Of a stretch of DNA of 64,000 nt, positions 1-9,938 are shown in pieces (the first letter of the stretch is position 1; each line of letters starts with the position of its first letter). A program made the position numbers and the translations under genes. A model generated the notes under the pieces. The model did not search any database. It was not told the origin of the DNA and saw nothing but the letters and a program-made list of their open reading frames with translations. Origin of the DNA: JBEEOW01 sp041191405 (lineage in GTDB: Bacteria > Bacteroidota > Bacteroidia > Cytophagales > UBA9547); NCBI GenBank assembly GCA_041191405.1, contig JBEEOW010000009.1, forward strand, positions 1-64,000, written 5' to 3'.

Positions 1-4
1 TTAA

Positions 5-3000
5 TTATTTCACAATAGTAACCGAACCAGCTTTGTTTTTGTATCCGTCTTTATTTGGGGTGATGACGTAGTAGTAAGTTGCAATTGGAGCTTCTGCTCC
101 GTTGTCGTACTTACCGTTCCATGGTTCGGCGAAGTAGCCTCCATTTTTACTATATACCATTGTACCCCATTGGTTAAAGATTTCTACACTCGCATTTGGG
201 AAAAACTCTAACTCATTGATTTCCCATAAATCATTCTTTCCATCTTCATTCGGACTAAATATCAATGGTGGATTAATTACTACCTCAAACGATATTGTTA
301 CTTCTGAACTTGAACTACATGATGCTTCGTTTGGAGTGGTAATGGTAAACATGTATTTGGTCTCAACTTCTTTTGGCGTTACTGCTGTTTGTAATGCTGT
401 TGGGGTTGATAATACTGCACTACCTTTTGTTACTGTCCAGTCATATTTGTATTTTACTCCATTTTCTGAAGTTAGGTTTGTTCCTTTTAACTGTACGCCC
501 GTTGGGAAGCCATTGTATTTTTGGTTTACTCCTGCATTTGCTTGTGGAACTTTGTACACTTCTACATTTTCTTGTAGATTTTGTACTGCTATATTACAAG
601 TATGATATGGCATTACTTGGATTGCTCCTTGCTCTTGTAAAGTAATATTAAACAAGGTACTATCTAAATTTACGCTATTGATTTTGGTATTCAATGGGAA
701 CGACCAGTTTCTGTAAACATCTGCTGATTTGTTTTTCAGACTTACTGTTATGTTTGCTCCCGCACACACTGTATCTTCGCTCAATACTAAGGTATCACCT
801 TTAAAGCTAGCTATTTGTGATATTGCCAAACTTGCTGTTGAGTTTGTACATGCACCAGTTGGTAATATCGCTGTTGCTGTTAAAGTATAGTTGGAGTTTG
901 TACCTAGTGTTACTGTTGCACTCGATGTATTTGTTTTTGGTGTTACTGTTGCGTCTTTATCTATAGCCCATGTATATCCTGATGCTCCTGCAACGGTGTT
1001 CAAGGTATAAGTTTGCGTTTTGGCATTATCGCATACTACTGTTTTACCAATAATTGCTGTGATTGTACCTACTTGTTTTATGCTTGCTGTATCTGGGAAT
1101 GTAATGGCTGCACAACCTACAGCTTCAACTTCTATGATGTTTGTTGCACTTAGATTAGATGCTGTAATTGTTGAACTGATAGCCGAACCTGTTCCTATTG
1201 TACTGCCTACTTTGGTTCTTGTTGGTGTTCCTTTTTTGTAGATATTGTATAGGATTCCTGATTCACTGCCTGAGATTTGGATATTTGCATCATTACCTTC
1301 ACACACGGTTTGACCGGTTACTGTATAGCTTGCTTCTGGTAAAGCTGTTTGCGATACGGTTACTGTTTTACTTGCTGTTGCATTGGTACATCCATTAGCA
1401 TCTGTAACAGAAGTTAATTGGTATGTTCCTACTTGACTAGGTATTAAGTATGTATTGGCAGGTGCTGTTACCGATGCTGGTATTCCATTGAAAGTAAAGT
1501 TTACAGTATAACCTGGTTTTCCTGTAAAGCTTAATTTCAAGTTTGGTAATGCATTTCCTTGACAGATATTGGTATCATTTGGCACAGTATAACTTGGTAG
1601 AGGATTGAAGCTTACTGCTAGTTTTTTGCTTGTTCCTGTTCCACAGTTATTGGTTCCTGTTACTATCAGGGTATCTGTTTCTGATTTAGTGATATTGCTA
1701 GCATTGGTTGAGATACTTCCTGTTGCTATATCTGTATTTGTTTTGGTTGATGGATTTTTCCATGACCATGTGTAAGTTTCGCCTGCTACTGTGTTCACTG
1801 TATAGTTTACAATTGCTTGCGAACAAACTTTACTTGGGTTTATTTGTGGGTTTGAGCTTAGATTACTTGCCGCAAATACTGGTGCCAAAGGTTTTGAATT
1901 GATGGTAATTGTTTTGCTTGTTGCCGGACCATTACCACAAGTATTACTTGGTGTTACTGTTAGTATTGCTTGTAGGCCAGTTCCTATCGTTGCTGTAATT
2001 GCATTGGTATTTGAAGTTCCTGTTGCATTTTGTAGATTCCAAGTATAGTTTGTATTTGCTACTTGAGTAACACTTTGCGAGGTTACAACATTTGCACAAA
2101 CAATACTATCTCCTACTATTGTACTTGTTTTAGCTGGTACATCACTGATTACTAAAGCTACTTTTTTACTTTGTGGTGTACAACCTGGTGTGGTGGTACT
2201 TATTGTCCAAGTAATGGTATCAACCCCTACTCCTGTAATGCTTAAGTTTTGGGTTTGGGTACTTCCTGACAATGCTACAATAGCATTGTTAGTACTTGTC
2301 CATGTACCTGTTTCACCAGCTGCTAGTGTGTTTGCTGTAAAGCTATATGTTTTGTTTTTACAGATTGCTAAGCTTGTTCCTGTGATAGGATTGCTACCAG
2401 CTAGGATTACAGGATTACTTAAATTACCAACTTGGTTTATTGTTAAAGTTTTGCTATTTGCTTGGTTACAAGTTCCATTTTTCACTGACCAAGTCAAGGT
2501 TGTTGTTCCTCCTGAGTTTAATCCTGTTATTAACGCTGTTGGATTATTGGTATCAGCTGCAGCAATGTTTCCTGAGCCTGAAGTTATTTTCCAAACGCCT
2601 GTTCCCAATGTTGGTGCAACTGCATTTAGGTTTAGTTGAGTAGCACAAGTTGATAGTGTTGCATTGGCTAATGTTGCTGTACTTGGTAATTGGTCTATTG
2701 TTAAGTTCAATGAGTCTGCTTGGTCTGGACAAACGCCATTGCCAATGGTCCATTTTACTGAATAAGTACCTGCTTTACCTGTTGTTGAACTGATAGTTGT
2801 AACAGGAGAAGCTGTATTTGCGATTGTTAGTGTTGATGGAGCGATAGACCATGTTCCTGTTTCGCCTACTTGTAAAGTGGATGCTGATAGGTTTACAGTA
2901 TTTCCTTCACAGATTTTAATATCAACTCCTGCATTTGGGGTTGACATACTTCCTGTTCTGGTAATGATTACTGAATCACTTACTGGAGCACAAACACCAT

Positions 3001-6000
3001 TGGTAACTGTCCATTTGTATTCATTAGCACCAACTGTTAAGTTACTTAAGGTTGTATTGTTTTGGGTGTTATCAGCAAAGTTTCCTGTACCTGATTTTAC
3101 TGTCCATTTTCCGGTTCCTACTGTGATTGGGTTTGCTGCTAAGGTATAAGTGGTTGTACAAATACTCTTATCTGCTCCTGCTGATACTGAAGTAGGTTTC
3201 GCATCAACTTTTACTGTAACTGCTGGGCTAGTTATTGGGTTGGTAGCACCTGGTGCTAAACAGCTTGAGTTACTTAATAAAGATACTGTGTAAGTTTGGT
3301 CTGAAGTTAAAGCTGCCGTAGTAACTGTAGTTGCAGTTTGGTCAGCGGTACCAAGTGTATTTCCTGAACCATCTTGGAAAGTAAATTTAGGTATTGTTCC
3401 TCCTCCTTGTTTTACTAAGGCGGTTAGTTGAACTGTTGAGCCTTCGCATACTTGCGATTTGCTTACCAATAATTCAACATCTGGTGTTTCGTTTGATGGA
3501 GTGGTAATGCTCGCAGTATCAGAGGTTACAGTTCCACAATTATTGGTAATGTTTACTTTATAAATTCCTGCATCTGAATTTTGTAGGTTTGTAAAGTTCA
3601 AAATATTTGAGTTTGTACCTACGTTAGTTGCAGGAGTTTTAATCCATTGGTAAGTAGTTGCACCTGTTGCAGTTACATTCAACGCTGCATTGCTTCCAAC
3701 ACAACCACCCGATTTCAATGGTTGTTTGGTAATTTGTGGTTTATCATTTACTACAACTACTGCATCAGTTGAGTTGAGTGCTCCACAGTCGCCTGTTACA
3801 CTTACTTTATAAGTACCAGCATTGCTAGTTTGGATATTGTTTAGGCTTAATGTTGGGCTGTTTGAGCCAACAGTTGTAGTTCCTAAATACCATTGATAGT
3901 TTAATGTTCCAGCACCTGTTGCTACTAAATTCAATGTTTTATTTTCACCAACACAGGCAGTAAATCCTGTTGGGTTGGTAGTAATAGCAGTTGCTGCTTT
4001 TTGTGTTAATGTGAGAGTAGTTGTTGCAGTACAGTTATCTTTTGAAGTTACTGTAAGTGTGTAGGTTTTAAATTTACTTACATTATCAAGGGTGATTGGA
4101 GAATTATTAGTTACCCCATTATCCCATGCATAAGTTACTCCAGCTGTTGTACTTGCTCCTTTTAAGCTTACAGTATCATTTAAACATAAAGCTGTTGCTC
4201 TTGAGGTTGCAGTTGCGTTTGGTAATGGATTAGCTACAACAGTTACAGCAGTTTTTAAAGAATCAGCACAAGTTCCTATAGCTACTTTTACAGTCCAGTT
4301 ACCAGCTGTAGCATTCGCAAAAGTATTGGTTGTATTAGCTGCACCTTGACTTGTTCCATTTTTAAACCATTGGTACGTTGCTCCTGATACTGATTGAGCA
4401 GTTAAGGTTATTCCTGAGGCTCCAACTGTGTTACAATAACCTAATGCTGTAGTGGTTATTGCTGCGGTTGGTGGTGAGCTTAGTTTAACTGTGATTGTAT
4501 CTGTTGCTGAACAGCCTTTTGCGTCCGTTCCAGTTAAAGTGTATAAGGTTTTGGTAGCTGGTGTGAAGGCTGTATTGTTGGTTACGCCATTATCCCAGGT
4601 GTAGCTTGTTGCCCCTGAACCTATTAATGTTACTTTTGCTCCTTGGCAAATTGTTGAACTTGGCGTTGCGGTAGCTTTGACCGTCGGTAAGGGGTTGACT
4701 ACAAGGTTGTATACTTTGGTAGTGATACAACCAGCAGCATCTGTTGCTGTTACAGTATAATCTTGAGTAGTTGTAGCATTAAATGGCGTACCATTAGTTA
4801 CTGATTTATTCCAAGTGAAATTTGTTATTCCAGTTGCAGAAGCTGTTAATGTAACCTGAGAACCAGCACAAACTGAACTTGGGTTAGAAACAATATTTAT
4901 AGTTGCAGGTAATGAAATTTGAACTTTTGTTGTTAAAGAAACTAAACTAGTACAACCACTTGCAATTGCTCTTACTGTATAATCACCTTCTTCATTAGCT
5001 GTTACATTAGTTTTACTCATTACATTTGTAGTTGCTGATGCTGTTGATCCAGAAGGTTTTGTCCAAACAAATGTTGCACCAGCTGTTGCAGAAGTAGCAG
5101 TTAAAGTTAAATTATCACCTAAACAAAGTGGATTTTTTGTAGCAGCAATTGTTGGTGTTACTGGTAATGTATTTACTACAACTTTAGTAATAGTTGAAAC
5201 TGCACTTGAACAAGTTGCTGCAACCGCATATACAGAATAATCTCCCGCTTCGTTTGTTGTAACATTAATTTTGCTCATCACATTAGTTGTAGCAGATGCT
5301 GTTGAGCCACTTGGTTTTACCCATGCATAAGTAACACCAGCTGTTGCAGAAGTAGCAGTTAAAGTTAAATCTTCACCAACACAAAGCGGATTTTTTGTTG
5401 CTACAATAGTAGGTGTTGCTGGAGTTGGTAAAACTGCAAAAACTAAATCTGCTGATTCTTGATAGCAAGCAGGATTTGCGGCATCGCTTGCATTTACAAT
5501 AGTACGAACTTTATAAGTACCTGCACCTTGTGCTAATAAAGATTGAGCAGTAACTAAATTTGAATATGAACCAATTGCAGTTCCATTTTTATACCACAAA
5601 TAACTAACACCAACATCTTTAGTCGAACTAACAGTTAAATCTGTAGTAGATAAACAAGAGGAAGTACCATTAGATGATGCTATTACTGGTTTAGTTGCAG
5701 GTTTAGTACAAGTTGGTTTACATGTTGCATCTTTTTTAACAAGAACAGTATCTGTTACAAAACATTGAGCGTTAGCTTTATTAGTTGCAGTTACAGTATA
5801 AACTATATCTGCTGTTTCAGAAACCGAAACTTTACCAACACTTTTTGTTGCAGCACCAGTTGGAGTGTCTGTTTGTCCATTAATTACTGGATTCCATGTA
5901 AAATTATATGCTGGTGGAGTATAAGGACACTGAGCTGTATATGAACCTGCTTTGTAAGGTAATTCAAATTTAGCACCACCTGCAGGTGCAGTAGCGGTAT

Positions 6001-8161
6001 AAACTTGAACATTGTTTTCATCATAAACTGTAATTTTATAAGGCATTAATTGACTTGCACCTGGAGTTGGAGTTACTGCAATAAAAAAGTCCATTACGTC
6101 TCCAGTATTAAGTGTTAAAAATTGCTCGTTAATTTGTGCATTATTCCAAGCATCAATTTCTGGTTTTAATGCAAGTCTGTTCCATTTGTCAAGTGTAGAA
6201 ATACCTGTTGAAGTTTTAACTCCTATATTTACCCAATTTTCCCATTGGAAAAATGCAGGTACATAAGTTACAACTTTCCAATTACAAGGAGCTGGAAGTT
6301 CTTTAATGTCAGCTTGTAATTCTGCAACACATTTATCAGCACCTGGTAAAATTCTTTTTGCTTCAACATATTCATTGATAAGTGTTGTATAATCAACTTT
6401 TACAGTAGTAAATGCTTTACATGTAGCATCTGCTAAATCAACTACTTCAATGTTATAGTCTCCATCAGGAATATCAATAATTGAAACAGTACTACCAGTT
6501 CCAGTTACAGAACCAGTAATTGTTCCTCGTGAACTACTACCACTGTATGTAAGTTTATAATTTGCAGGTGCATTGGTTAAAGTGAAATCAATTTTACCTT
6601 TTGGCATTCCTTTACATGGAGTTTTAGTAGCAACTCCAGATACAACAAGTCCACAATTACTACATTTACGTGTTTTAATTAAAAAACCATTTATATCTCT
6701 TGAATCCTGACAAGCATTTTGAGTATTACTATAAACCGTATAACAACCATTTTGATTACATATTTGTGCTGAATATACTTCTGTTCCTAAAACAGTTGGT
6801 GTTATTACAATTTGTTTAGATGTACCAAGTAATATACCAGTTGTAGTTGAGCCTTTGAACCATTTATAAGTTGGATAAGTACCACTACCACCACCAGCAT
6901 CAACAATTAACTCTAAAGTAACTGATGTACCTAAACATAAATTTGTTCCTCCATTTTTTACTTCAACATGACCATAAGGAATTTCACTTCCTGCACAACC
7001 TAAACTACCACCAATTGGAGAACCTTCTACTCGAGTTGGTTTTTCCAATGGTAATTGTAATATAATTGCATCAATTACTGACCCTAATTGTTGAAATGGA
7101 ATAGTGGCAGAAATTGAACCTGCTTTTGCAATAAATGCTGCCTGTACTTTAGGCGTCATATTGGTAGCAAAGTTTATTTCAGGATACATATTTTTTAAAA
7201 TATTTAAATATGCAGTTACATCAGCCCAAGCTATATTGTTATTGTAATATCCACCAAATGTACTTCCTGCAGGGTATTCACAGTAAGAAGGATTATTTTC
7301 AAAAACAGATACCCATTTAGCAATATCGTTAGCATAACCTGCTGTTGTTGCTGGTAAACCTGACCAACATCCAGGACCTGCATTATCTAAAACTGTTTTT
7401 GCACTTAAAAAGCCATTAACACCGCCATTATAAGCGGAAGCGGACATTTTTTCATAAGCATAAGGATCGTATTGTAATTTACAGTCAATGTTTTTGTAAA
7501 AATTCCAACCAATATTGTAGTTAAAAATTTGACTTGTATAAATATCATAATAACTTTTCACTAATGCACTACATTCGAAACCATTAACTCCTTCAATCAA
7601 AGGATCATAACTAGCAGTAGGAAATCTATTATATGGATATGCTTGTTGTAAATTTGAGTATGCATTACCTGGTCCCTCAATTTGCAAGCAACCATTATTT
7701 ATTTGAGCTGCAGATACAGTAGTAGGATTATATGCATTTGGTACTTTAGTTGGGGAATCCCAAGCTAGCCCTGTAACACAATTTAACTCAGTTTCTTGAA
7801 CCAAGGTAGCCATCCAATATCCCATTTTAGGATATTCAACTCTTTGCACTAAATTTCTTGCATAGTTCCAAGAAACAGCAATAGCTATTGCCCAACTTGG
7901 TCTATTAGATGGGATATAACCTGGTCTAAATTCAGTAGGTGTTCTTTTAATAATCCCTTGCCCTAAATACAAACCATTTGCTTTTCCTGGATCTGTAGGT
8001 ATTTCAGATTTAATATAACCTAATGTATCAAATTTAGAATTTTTAGGGATTGCAGGACAGTTATTCTGCCCAAAAATATTAGAAATAACTCCAAGCAAAA
8101 TACTTGAAATAACCAACAATTTCTTGATAGTCATACGGTTAAGCATATATTTTTTATTCAT
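5..8161 (-). CDS. Giant T9SS type B secreted protein with lysozyme-like N-terminal domain
   Basis: This 2718-residue protein begins with a signal peptide (residues 1 to about 31, ending IFGQ). An alternative start is M10 at 8134. Residues about 90-290 look like a lysozyme/SLT-type transglycosylase fold: VQETELN at 121-127 offers a catalytic Glu, GCLQIEGPG at 157-165 resembles the SLT 'GLWQI' strand, SASAYNGGVNGF at 240-251 resembles 'ALAAYNAG', and GYANDIAKWV follows. The middle about 2200 residues are Thr/Ser/Asn-rich Ig/PKD-like modules with paired Cys and W/Y cores, including a recent tandem pair. The last about 85 residues (from PLIFSPNEDGKNDLW to AGSVTIVK) are the gliding-motility-associated type B sorting domain (CHU_C), so secretion through T9SS and surface attachment are expected. 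The lysozyme-like assignment is from motif order only; the tail assignment is firm. Confidence 0.88.
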   Translation of the reverse strand: MNKKYMLNRMTIKKLLVISSILLGVISNIFGQNNCPAIPKNSKFDTLGYIKSEIPTDPGKANGLYLGQGIIKRTPTEFRPGYIPSNRPSWAIAIAVSWNYARNLVQRVEYPKMGYWMATLVQETELNCVTGLAWDSPTKVPNAYNPTTVSAAQINNGCLQIEGPGNAYSNLQQAYPYNRFPTASYDPLIEGVNGFECSALVKSYYDIYTSQIFNYNIGWNFYKNIDCKLQYDPYAYEKMSASAYNGGVNGFLSAKTVLDNAGPGCWSGLPATTAGYANDIAKWVSVFENNPSYCEYPAGSTFGGYYNNNIAWADVTAYLNILKNMYPEINFATNMTPKVQAAFIAKAGSISATIPFQQLGSVIDAIILQLPLEKPTRVEGSPIGGSLGCAGSEIPYGHVEVKNGGTNLCLGTSVTLELIVDAGGGSGTYPTYKWFKGSTTTGILLGTSKQIVITPTVLGTEVYSAQICNQNGCYTVYSNTQNACQDSRDINGFLIKTRKCSNCGLVVSGVATKTPCKGMPKGKIDFTLTNAPANYKLTYSGSSSRGTITGSVTGTGSTVSIIDIPDGDYNIEVVDLADATCKAFTTVKVDYTTLINEYVEAKRILPGADKCVAELQADIKELPAPCNWKVVTYVPAFFQWENWVNIGVKTSTGISTLDKWNRLALKPEIDAWNNAQINEQFLTLNTGDVMDFFIAVTPTPGASQLMPYKITVYDENNVQVYTATAPAGGAKFELPYKAGSYTAQCPYTPPAYNFTWNPVINGQTDTPTGAATKSVGKVSVSETADIVYTVTATNKANAQCFVTDTVLVKKDATCKPTCTKPATKPVIASSNGTSSCLSTTDLTVSSTKDVGVSYLWYKNGTAIGSYSNLVTAQSLLAQGAGTYKVRTIVNASDAANPACYQESADLVFAVLPTPATPTIVATKNPLCVGEDLTLTATSATAGVTYAWVKPSGSTASATTNVMSKINVTTNEAGDYSVYAVAATCSSAVSTITKVVVNTLPVTPTIAATKNPLCLGDNLTLTATSATAGATFVWTKPSGSTASATTNVMSKTNVTANEEGDYTVRAIASGCTSLVSLTTKVQISLPATINIVSNPSSVCAGSQVTLTASATGITNFTWNKSVTNGTPFNATTTQDYTVTATDAAGCITTKVYNLVVNPLPTVKATATPSSTICQGAKVTLIGSGATSYTWDNGVTNNTAFTPATKTLYTLTGTDAKGCSATDTITVKLSSPPTAAITTTALGYCNTVGASGITLTAQSVSGATYQWFKNGTSQGAANTTNTFANATAGNWTVKVAIGTCADSLKTAVTVVANPLPNATATSRATALCLNDTVSLKGASTTAGVTYAWDNGVTNNSPITLDNVSKFKTYTLTVTSKDNCTATTTLTLTQKAATAITTNPTGFTACVGENKTLNLVATGAGTLNYQWYLGTTTVGSNSPTLSLNNIQTSNAGTYKVSVTGDCGALNSTDAVVVVNDKPQITKQPLKSGGCVGSNAALNVTATGATTYQWIKTPATNVGTNSNILNFTNLQNSDAGIYKVNITNNCGTVTSDTASITTPSNETPDVELLVSKSQVCEGSTVQLTALVKQGGGTIPKFTFQDGSGNTLGTADQTATTVTTAALTSDQTYTVSLLSNSSCLAPGATNPITSPAVTVKVDAKPTSVSAGADKSICTTTYTLAANPITVGTGKWTVKSGTGNFADNTQNNTTLSNLTVGANEYKWTVTNGVCAPVSDSVIITRTGSMSTPNAGVDIKICEGNTVNLSASTLQVGETGTWSIAPSTLTIANTASPVTTISSTTGKAGTYSVKWTIGNGVCPDQADSLNLTIDQLPSTATLANATLSTCATQLNLNAVAPTLGTGVWKITSGSGNIAAADTNNPTALITGLNSGGTTTLTWSVKNGTCNQANSKTLTINQVGNLSNPVILAGSNPITGTSLAICKNKTYSFTANTLAAGETGTWTSTNNAIVALSGSTQTQNLSITGVGVDTITWTISTTTPGCTPQSKKVALVISDVPAKTSTIVGDSIVCANVVTSQSVTQVANTNYTWNLQNATGTSNTNAITATIGTGLQAILTVTPSNTCGNGPATSKTITINSKPLAPVFAASNLSSNPQINPSKVCSQAIVNYTVNTVAGETYTWSWKNPSTKTNTDIATGSISTNASNITKSETDTLIVTGTNNCGTGTSKKLAVSFNPLPSYTVPNDTNICQGNALPNLKLSFTGKPGYTVNFTFNGIPASVTAPANTYLIPSQVGTYQLTSVTDANGCTNATASKTVTVSQTALPEASYTVTGQTVCEGNDANIQISGSESGILYNIYKKGTPTRTKVGSTIGTGSAISSTITASNLSATNIIEVEAVGCAAITFPDTASIKQVGTITAIIGKTVVCDNAKTQTYTLNTVAGASGYTWAIDKDATVTPKTNTSSATVTLGTNSNYTLTATAILPTGACTNSTASLAISQIASFKGDTLVLSEDTVCAGANITVSLKNKSADVYRNWSFPLNTKINSVNLDSTLFNITLQEQGAIQVMPYHTCNIAVQNLQENVEVYKVPQANAGVNQKYNGFPTGVQLKGTNLTSENGVKYKYDWTVTKGSAVLSTPTALQTAVTPKEVETKYMFTITTPNEASCSSSSEVTISFEVVINPPLIFSPNEDGKNDLWEINELEFFPNASVEIFNQWGTMVYSKNGGYFAEPWNGKYDNGAEAPIATYYYVITPNKDGYKNKAGSVTIVK

Positions 8162-8212
8162 GGTGTGTGAATCTTTGTATTTTACAATAAAAAAAGGATA
8201 AAATTATATTCG

Positions 8213-8220
8213 CAAATATA
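8213..8220 (-). promoter_or_regulatory. Promoter -7 box for the giant T9SS protein
   Basis: On the minus strand this reads TATATTTG, an exact match to the Bacteroidota TAnnTTTG box, 52 bases upstream of the start. No convincing -33 TTG is seen. Confidence 0.45.
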
Positions 8221-8344
8221 ATACATGAATACTAATAAATAGGATTAGGTAAGTTTAAAATATGGTATTTTTTAGTTAAACAAGCATTATTTCATTTTAA
8301 GAAAAATAGTTACTTGATATAATATGATTGAATATTGCTATTGA

Positions 8345-9097
8345 TTACAACATCTCAACCAACTTAGTAATTACTCCATGGGTGTAATATTTGGCTACAT
8401 TTGAAATGTATTTATTAAAATCAATGTGTGCATCGTCGTTGGCATTGTCAGAAATTGTTCGAATTACAATGTACGGAATACCATATTCATAACAAACTTG
8501 CCCCACTGCGCCACCTTCCATTTCCACACAAATAGATAGTGGCAAATCTGTTCGGATTTTATTTAACTGTGCTGTTGAACCAATAAATTGATCCCCACAA
8601 CACAACTGACCTAAATGTATAGTTGGTTCGGTTAGATGAAAGTTTTCAATATCTTCTTTAGAAATATGATTGTGTAACTCATTATTTATAAAATGATTAC
8701 AACTTTTTTGTGCTAATAAAATTAAGTTCTCGTCGCACTCAAAAAAACCTTTTCCAAGTAATGGTGCTTCAAATTGTGGAAACAATGGGCGACAATCGGC
8801 ATCGTGTTGTACACATTCGGTTGCAATTACTATATCTCCAGTTCGTACATTTTCGGCCAAACCACCAGCTACACCGCAAACTATCAATTGGTCTATCCCA
8901 AATTTTTCAATCATTACCGCTGCAGTAACTCCGGAAGCTACTTTACCAATGCGTGACAATGCCACAACACATTGTTTGCCCGCAAATATTCCTTTGTAAA
9001 AAGTCCTTTGTCCTGAAGTAATGGTTTCATAATCTTGCATTGAAGCTATAATCAATTCAATTTCTTCGGGCATTGGGGCAAGTATTCCAGTTAGCAT
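8345..9097 (-). CDS. mtnN: 5'-methylthioadenosine/S-adenosylhomocysteine nucleosidase
   Basis: This 250-residue enzyme hydrolyses the N-glycosidic bond of methylthioadenosine and S-adenosylhomocysteine, recycling by-products of SAM-dependent methylation and polyamine synthesis. The N-terminus MLTGILAPMPEEIE carries the acid/base Glu region, GVAGG forms the phosphorylase-family core, VEMEGGAVGQVCYE is the ribose/substrate-binding signature and RTISDNAN holds the catalytic Asp. It is a little longer than E. coli Pfs (232 residues) because of an extra stretch around residues 130-150. It is cytosolic and monocistronic, divergent from apt, with a 7-base-period repeat in the shared upstream region. 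Confidence 0.93.
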   Translation of the reverse strand: MLTGILAPMPEEIELIIASMQDYETITSGQRTFYKGIFAGKQCVVALSRIGKVASGVTAAVMIEKFGIDQLIVCGVAGGLAENVRTGDIVIATECVQHDADCRPLFPQFEAPLLGKGFFECDENLILLAQKSCNHFINNELHNHISKEDIENFHLTEPTIHLGQLCCGDQFIGSTAQLNKIRTDLPLSICVEMEGGAVGQVCYEYGIPYIVIRTISDNANDDAHIDFNKYISNVAKYYTHGVITKLVEML

Positions 9098-9107
9098 ATT
9101 TTAGTAG

Positions 9108-9207
9108 TCAGTGGTCTGTTGTCAGTATTTTAAATCATAAGTATTAAATCTTATGTCTTAAGTCTTGTATCTTAAGTCTAAAATCTAATATCTAACATCT
9201 CAAATCT
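9108..9207. repeat. Seven-base-period degenerate repeat (TCTNNNN type)
   Basis: TCT occurs at 9149, 9156, 9163, 9170, 9177, 9184, 9191, 9198 and 9205: nine consecutive units spaced exactly 7 bases, with variable A/T-rich four-base spacers such as TAAG, AAAA and AACA. Before it, TCAG/TCTG at 9108, 9115 and 9122 keep a 7-base step. It lies between divergent mtnN and apt and encodes nothing obvious. The same pattern recurs at 9822, 10418, 13012 and 33383. Confidence 0.85.
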
Positions 9208-9288
9208 AGAAATAAAACTACAAAAAATAACTATGCCCATATTCATAGAAATTTATTTTTATATTTACTTTTATAAAAAACTTTGAAA

Positions 9289-9819
9289 ATGAACGCTATT
9301 GAACAAATAAAATCAGTAATTAGGGATGTACCTAATTTCCCGAAAGAAGGAATTATTTTTAAGGATTTAACTCCAATATTGCTAAATCCTGAGTTATGTA
9401 CAAGCATCTGTGATTTGTTAGTTGAACAAATAAAACCCTTACAACCAGATGCATTAGTGGCAATGGATAGTAGAGGTTTTTGGTTTGGATTAATGGTAGC
9501 CAACAAGTTAGGAATACCAATGATTCCGATTCGTAAAGCGGGAAAACTACCATATAAAACAGTATCAACTGAATATGCACTTGAATATGGTACAGCCAAA
9601 GTAGAAATGCACGAAGATGTAATTCAACAAGGTTGGAAAGTATTAATCCACGATGATTTGTTAGCAACTGGTGGTACAGCCGAAGCCGCTTCTCGATTAA
9701 TTACACAACAAGGTGCAAGTGTTTGTGGTTATTCTTTTTTAGTGGAATTAGATTTTTTAGAAGGAAAACAAAAACTTACCCCATACTCGAAAGAAGTACA
9801 TAGTTTGATTCATTATTAG
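9289..9819 (+). CDS. apt: Adenine phosphoribosyltransferase
   Basis: A 176-residue purine salvage enzyme that joins adenine to PRPP, giving AMP. The start PNFPKEGIIFKDLTPIL is the classic APRT N-terminal signature. LVAMDSRGFWFGLMVA follows, RKAGKLPYKT forms the flexible loop, and VLIHDDLLATGGTAEAA is the PRPP-binding motif (13 residues with paired Asp). A TTG two codons upstream (9283) is in frame, but ATG 9289 gives the usual MNAIEQIK-type start. Cytosolic, monocistronic. A 7-base-period repeat begins right after the stop. Confidence 0.95.
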   Translation: MNAIEQIKSVIRDVPNFPKEGIIFKDLTPILLNPELCTSICDLLVEQIKPLQPDALVAMDSRGFWFGLMVANKLGIPMIPIRKAGKLPYKTVSTEYALEYGTAKVEMHEDVIQQGWKVLIHDDLLATGGTAEAASRLITQQGASVCGYSFLVELDFLEGKQKLTPYSKEVHSLIHY

Positions 9820-9821
9820 GG

Positions 9822-9866
9822 AGATGGAAGATTTTAGACTTAAGATTAAAGACGTAATACTTAAGA
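9822..9866. repeat. Seven-base-period degenerate repeat (AGANNNN type)
   Basis: AGA (the complement of TCT) occurs at 9822, 9829, 9836, 9843, 9850 and 9864. Position 9857 reads ATA but keeps the phase. It starts two bases after the apt stop codon and ends before the sigma factor leader. Confidence 0.8.
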
Positions 9867-9938
9867 TTTTAATTTTTTTTGAGCACTGCTGTAACTTTTG
9901 CTAATGCTCAGTTGTCACACGTTTATAAAGTCCAATAA

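Noticed and set aside
216..3149. Several plus-strand ORFs of 60-150 residues beneath the giant gene
   Set aside because: They mirror a Thr/Val-rich coding strand, show no domain, promoter or start context, and the minus frame is continuous to a sorting tail.
1..8161. Apparent change of codon style within the giant gene around 4.7 kb
   Set aside because: The impression (ACA/GTA-rich then ACT-rich) was not counted and could reflect module duplication; it needs a codon-usage calculation along the gene before any claim of mosaic origin.
9108..9207. Possible CRISPR array in the 7-base-period repeats
   Set aside because: Units are 7 bases and degenerate, without conserved direct repeats of 23-37 bases, spacers or cas genes.
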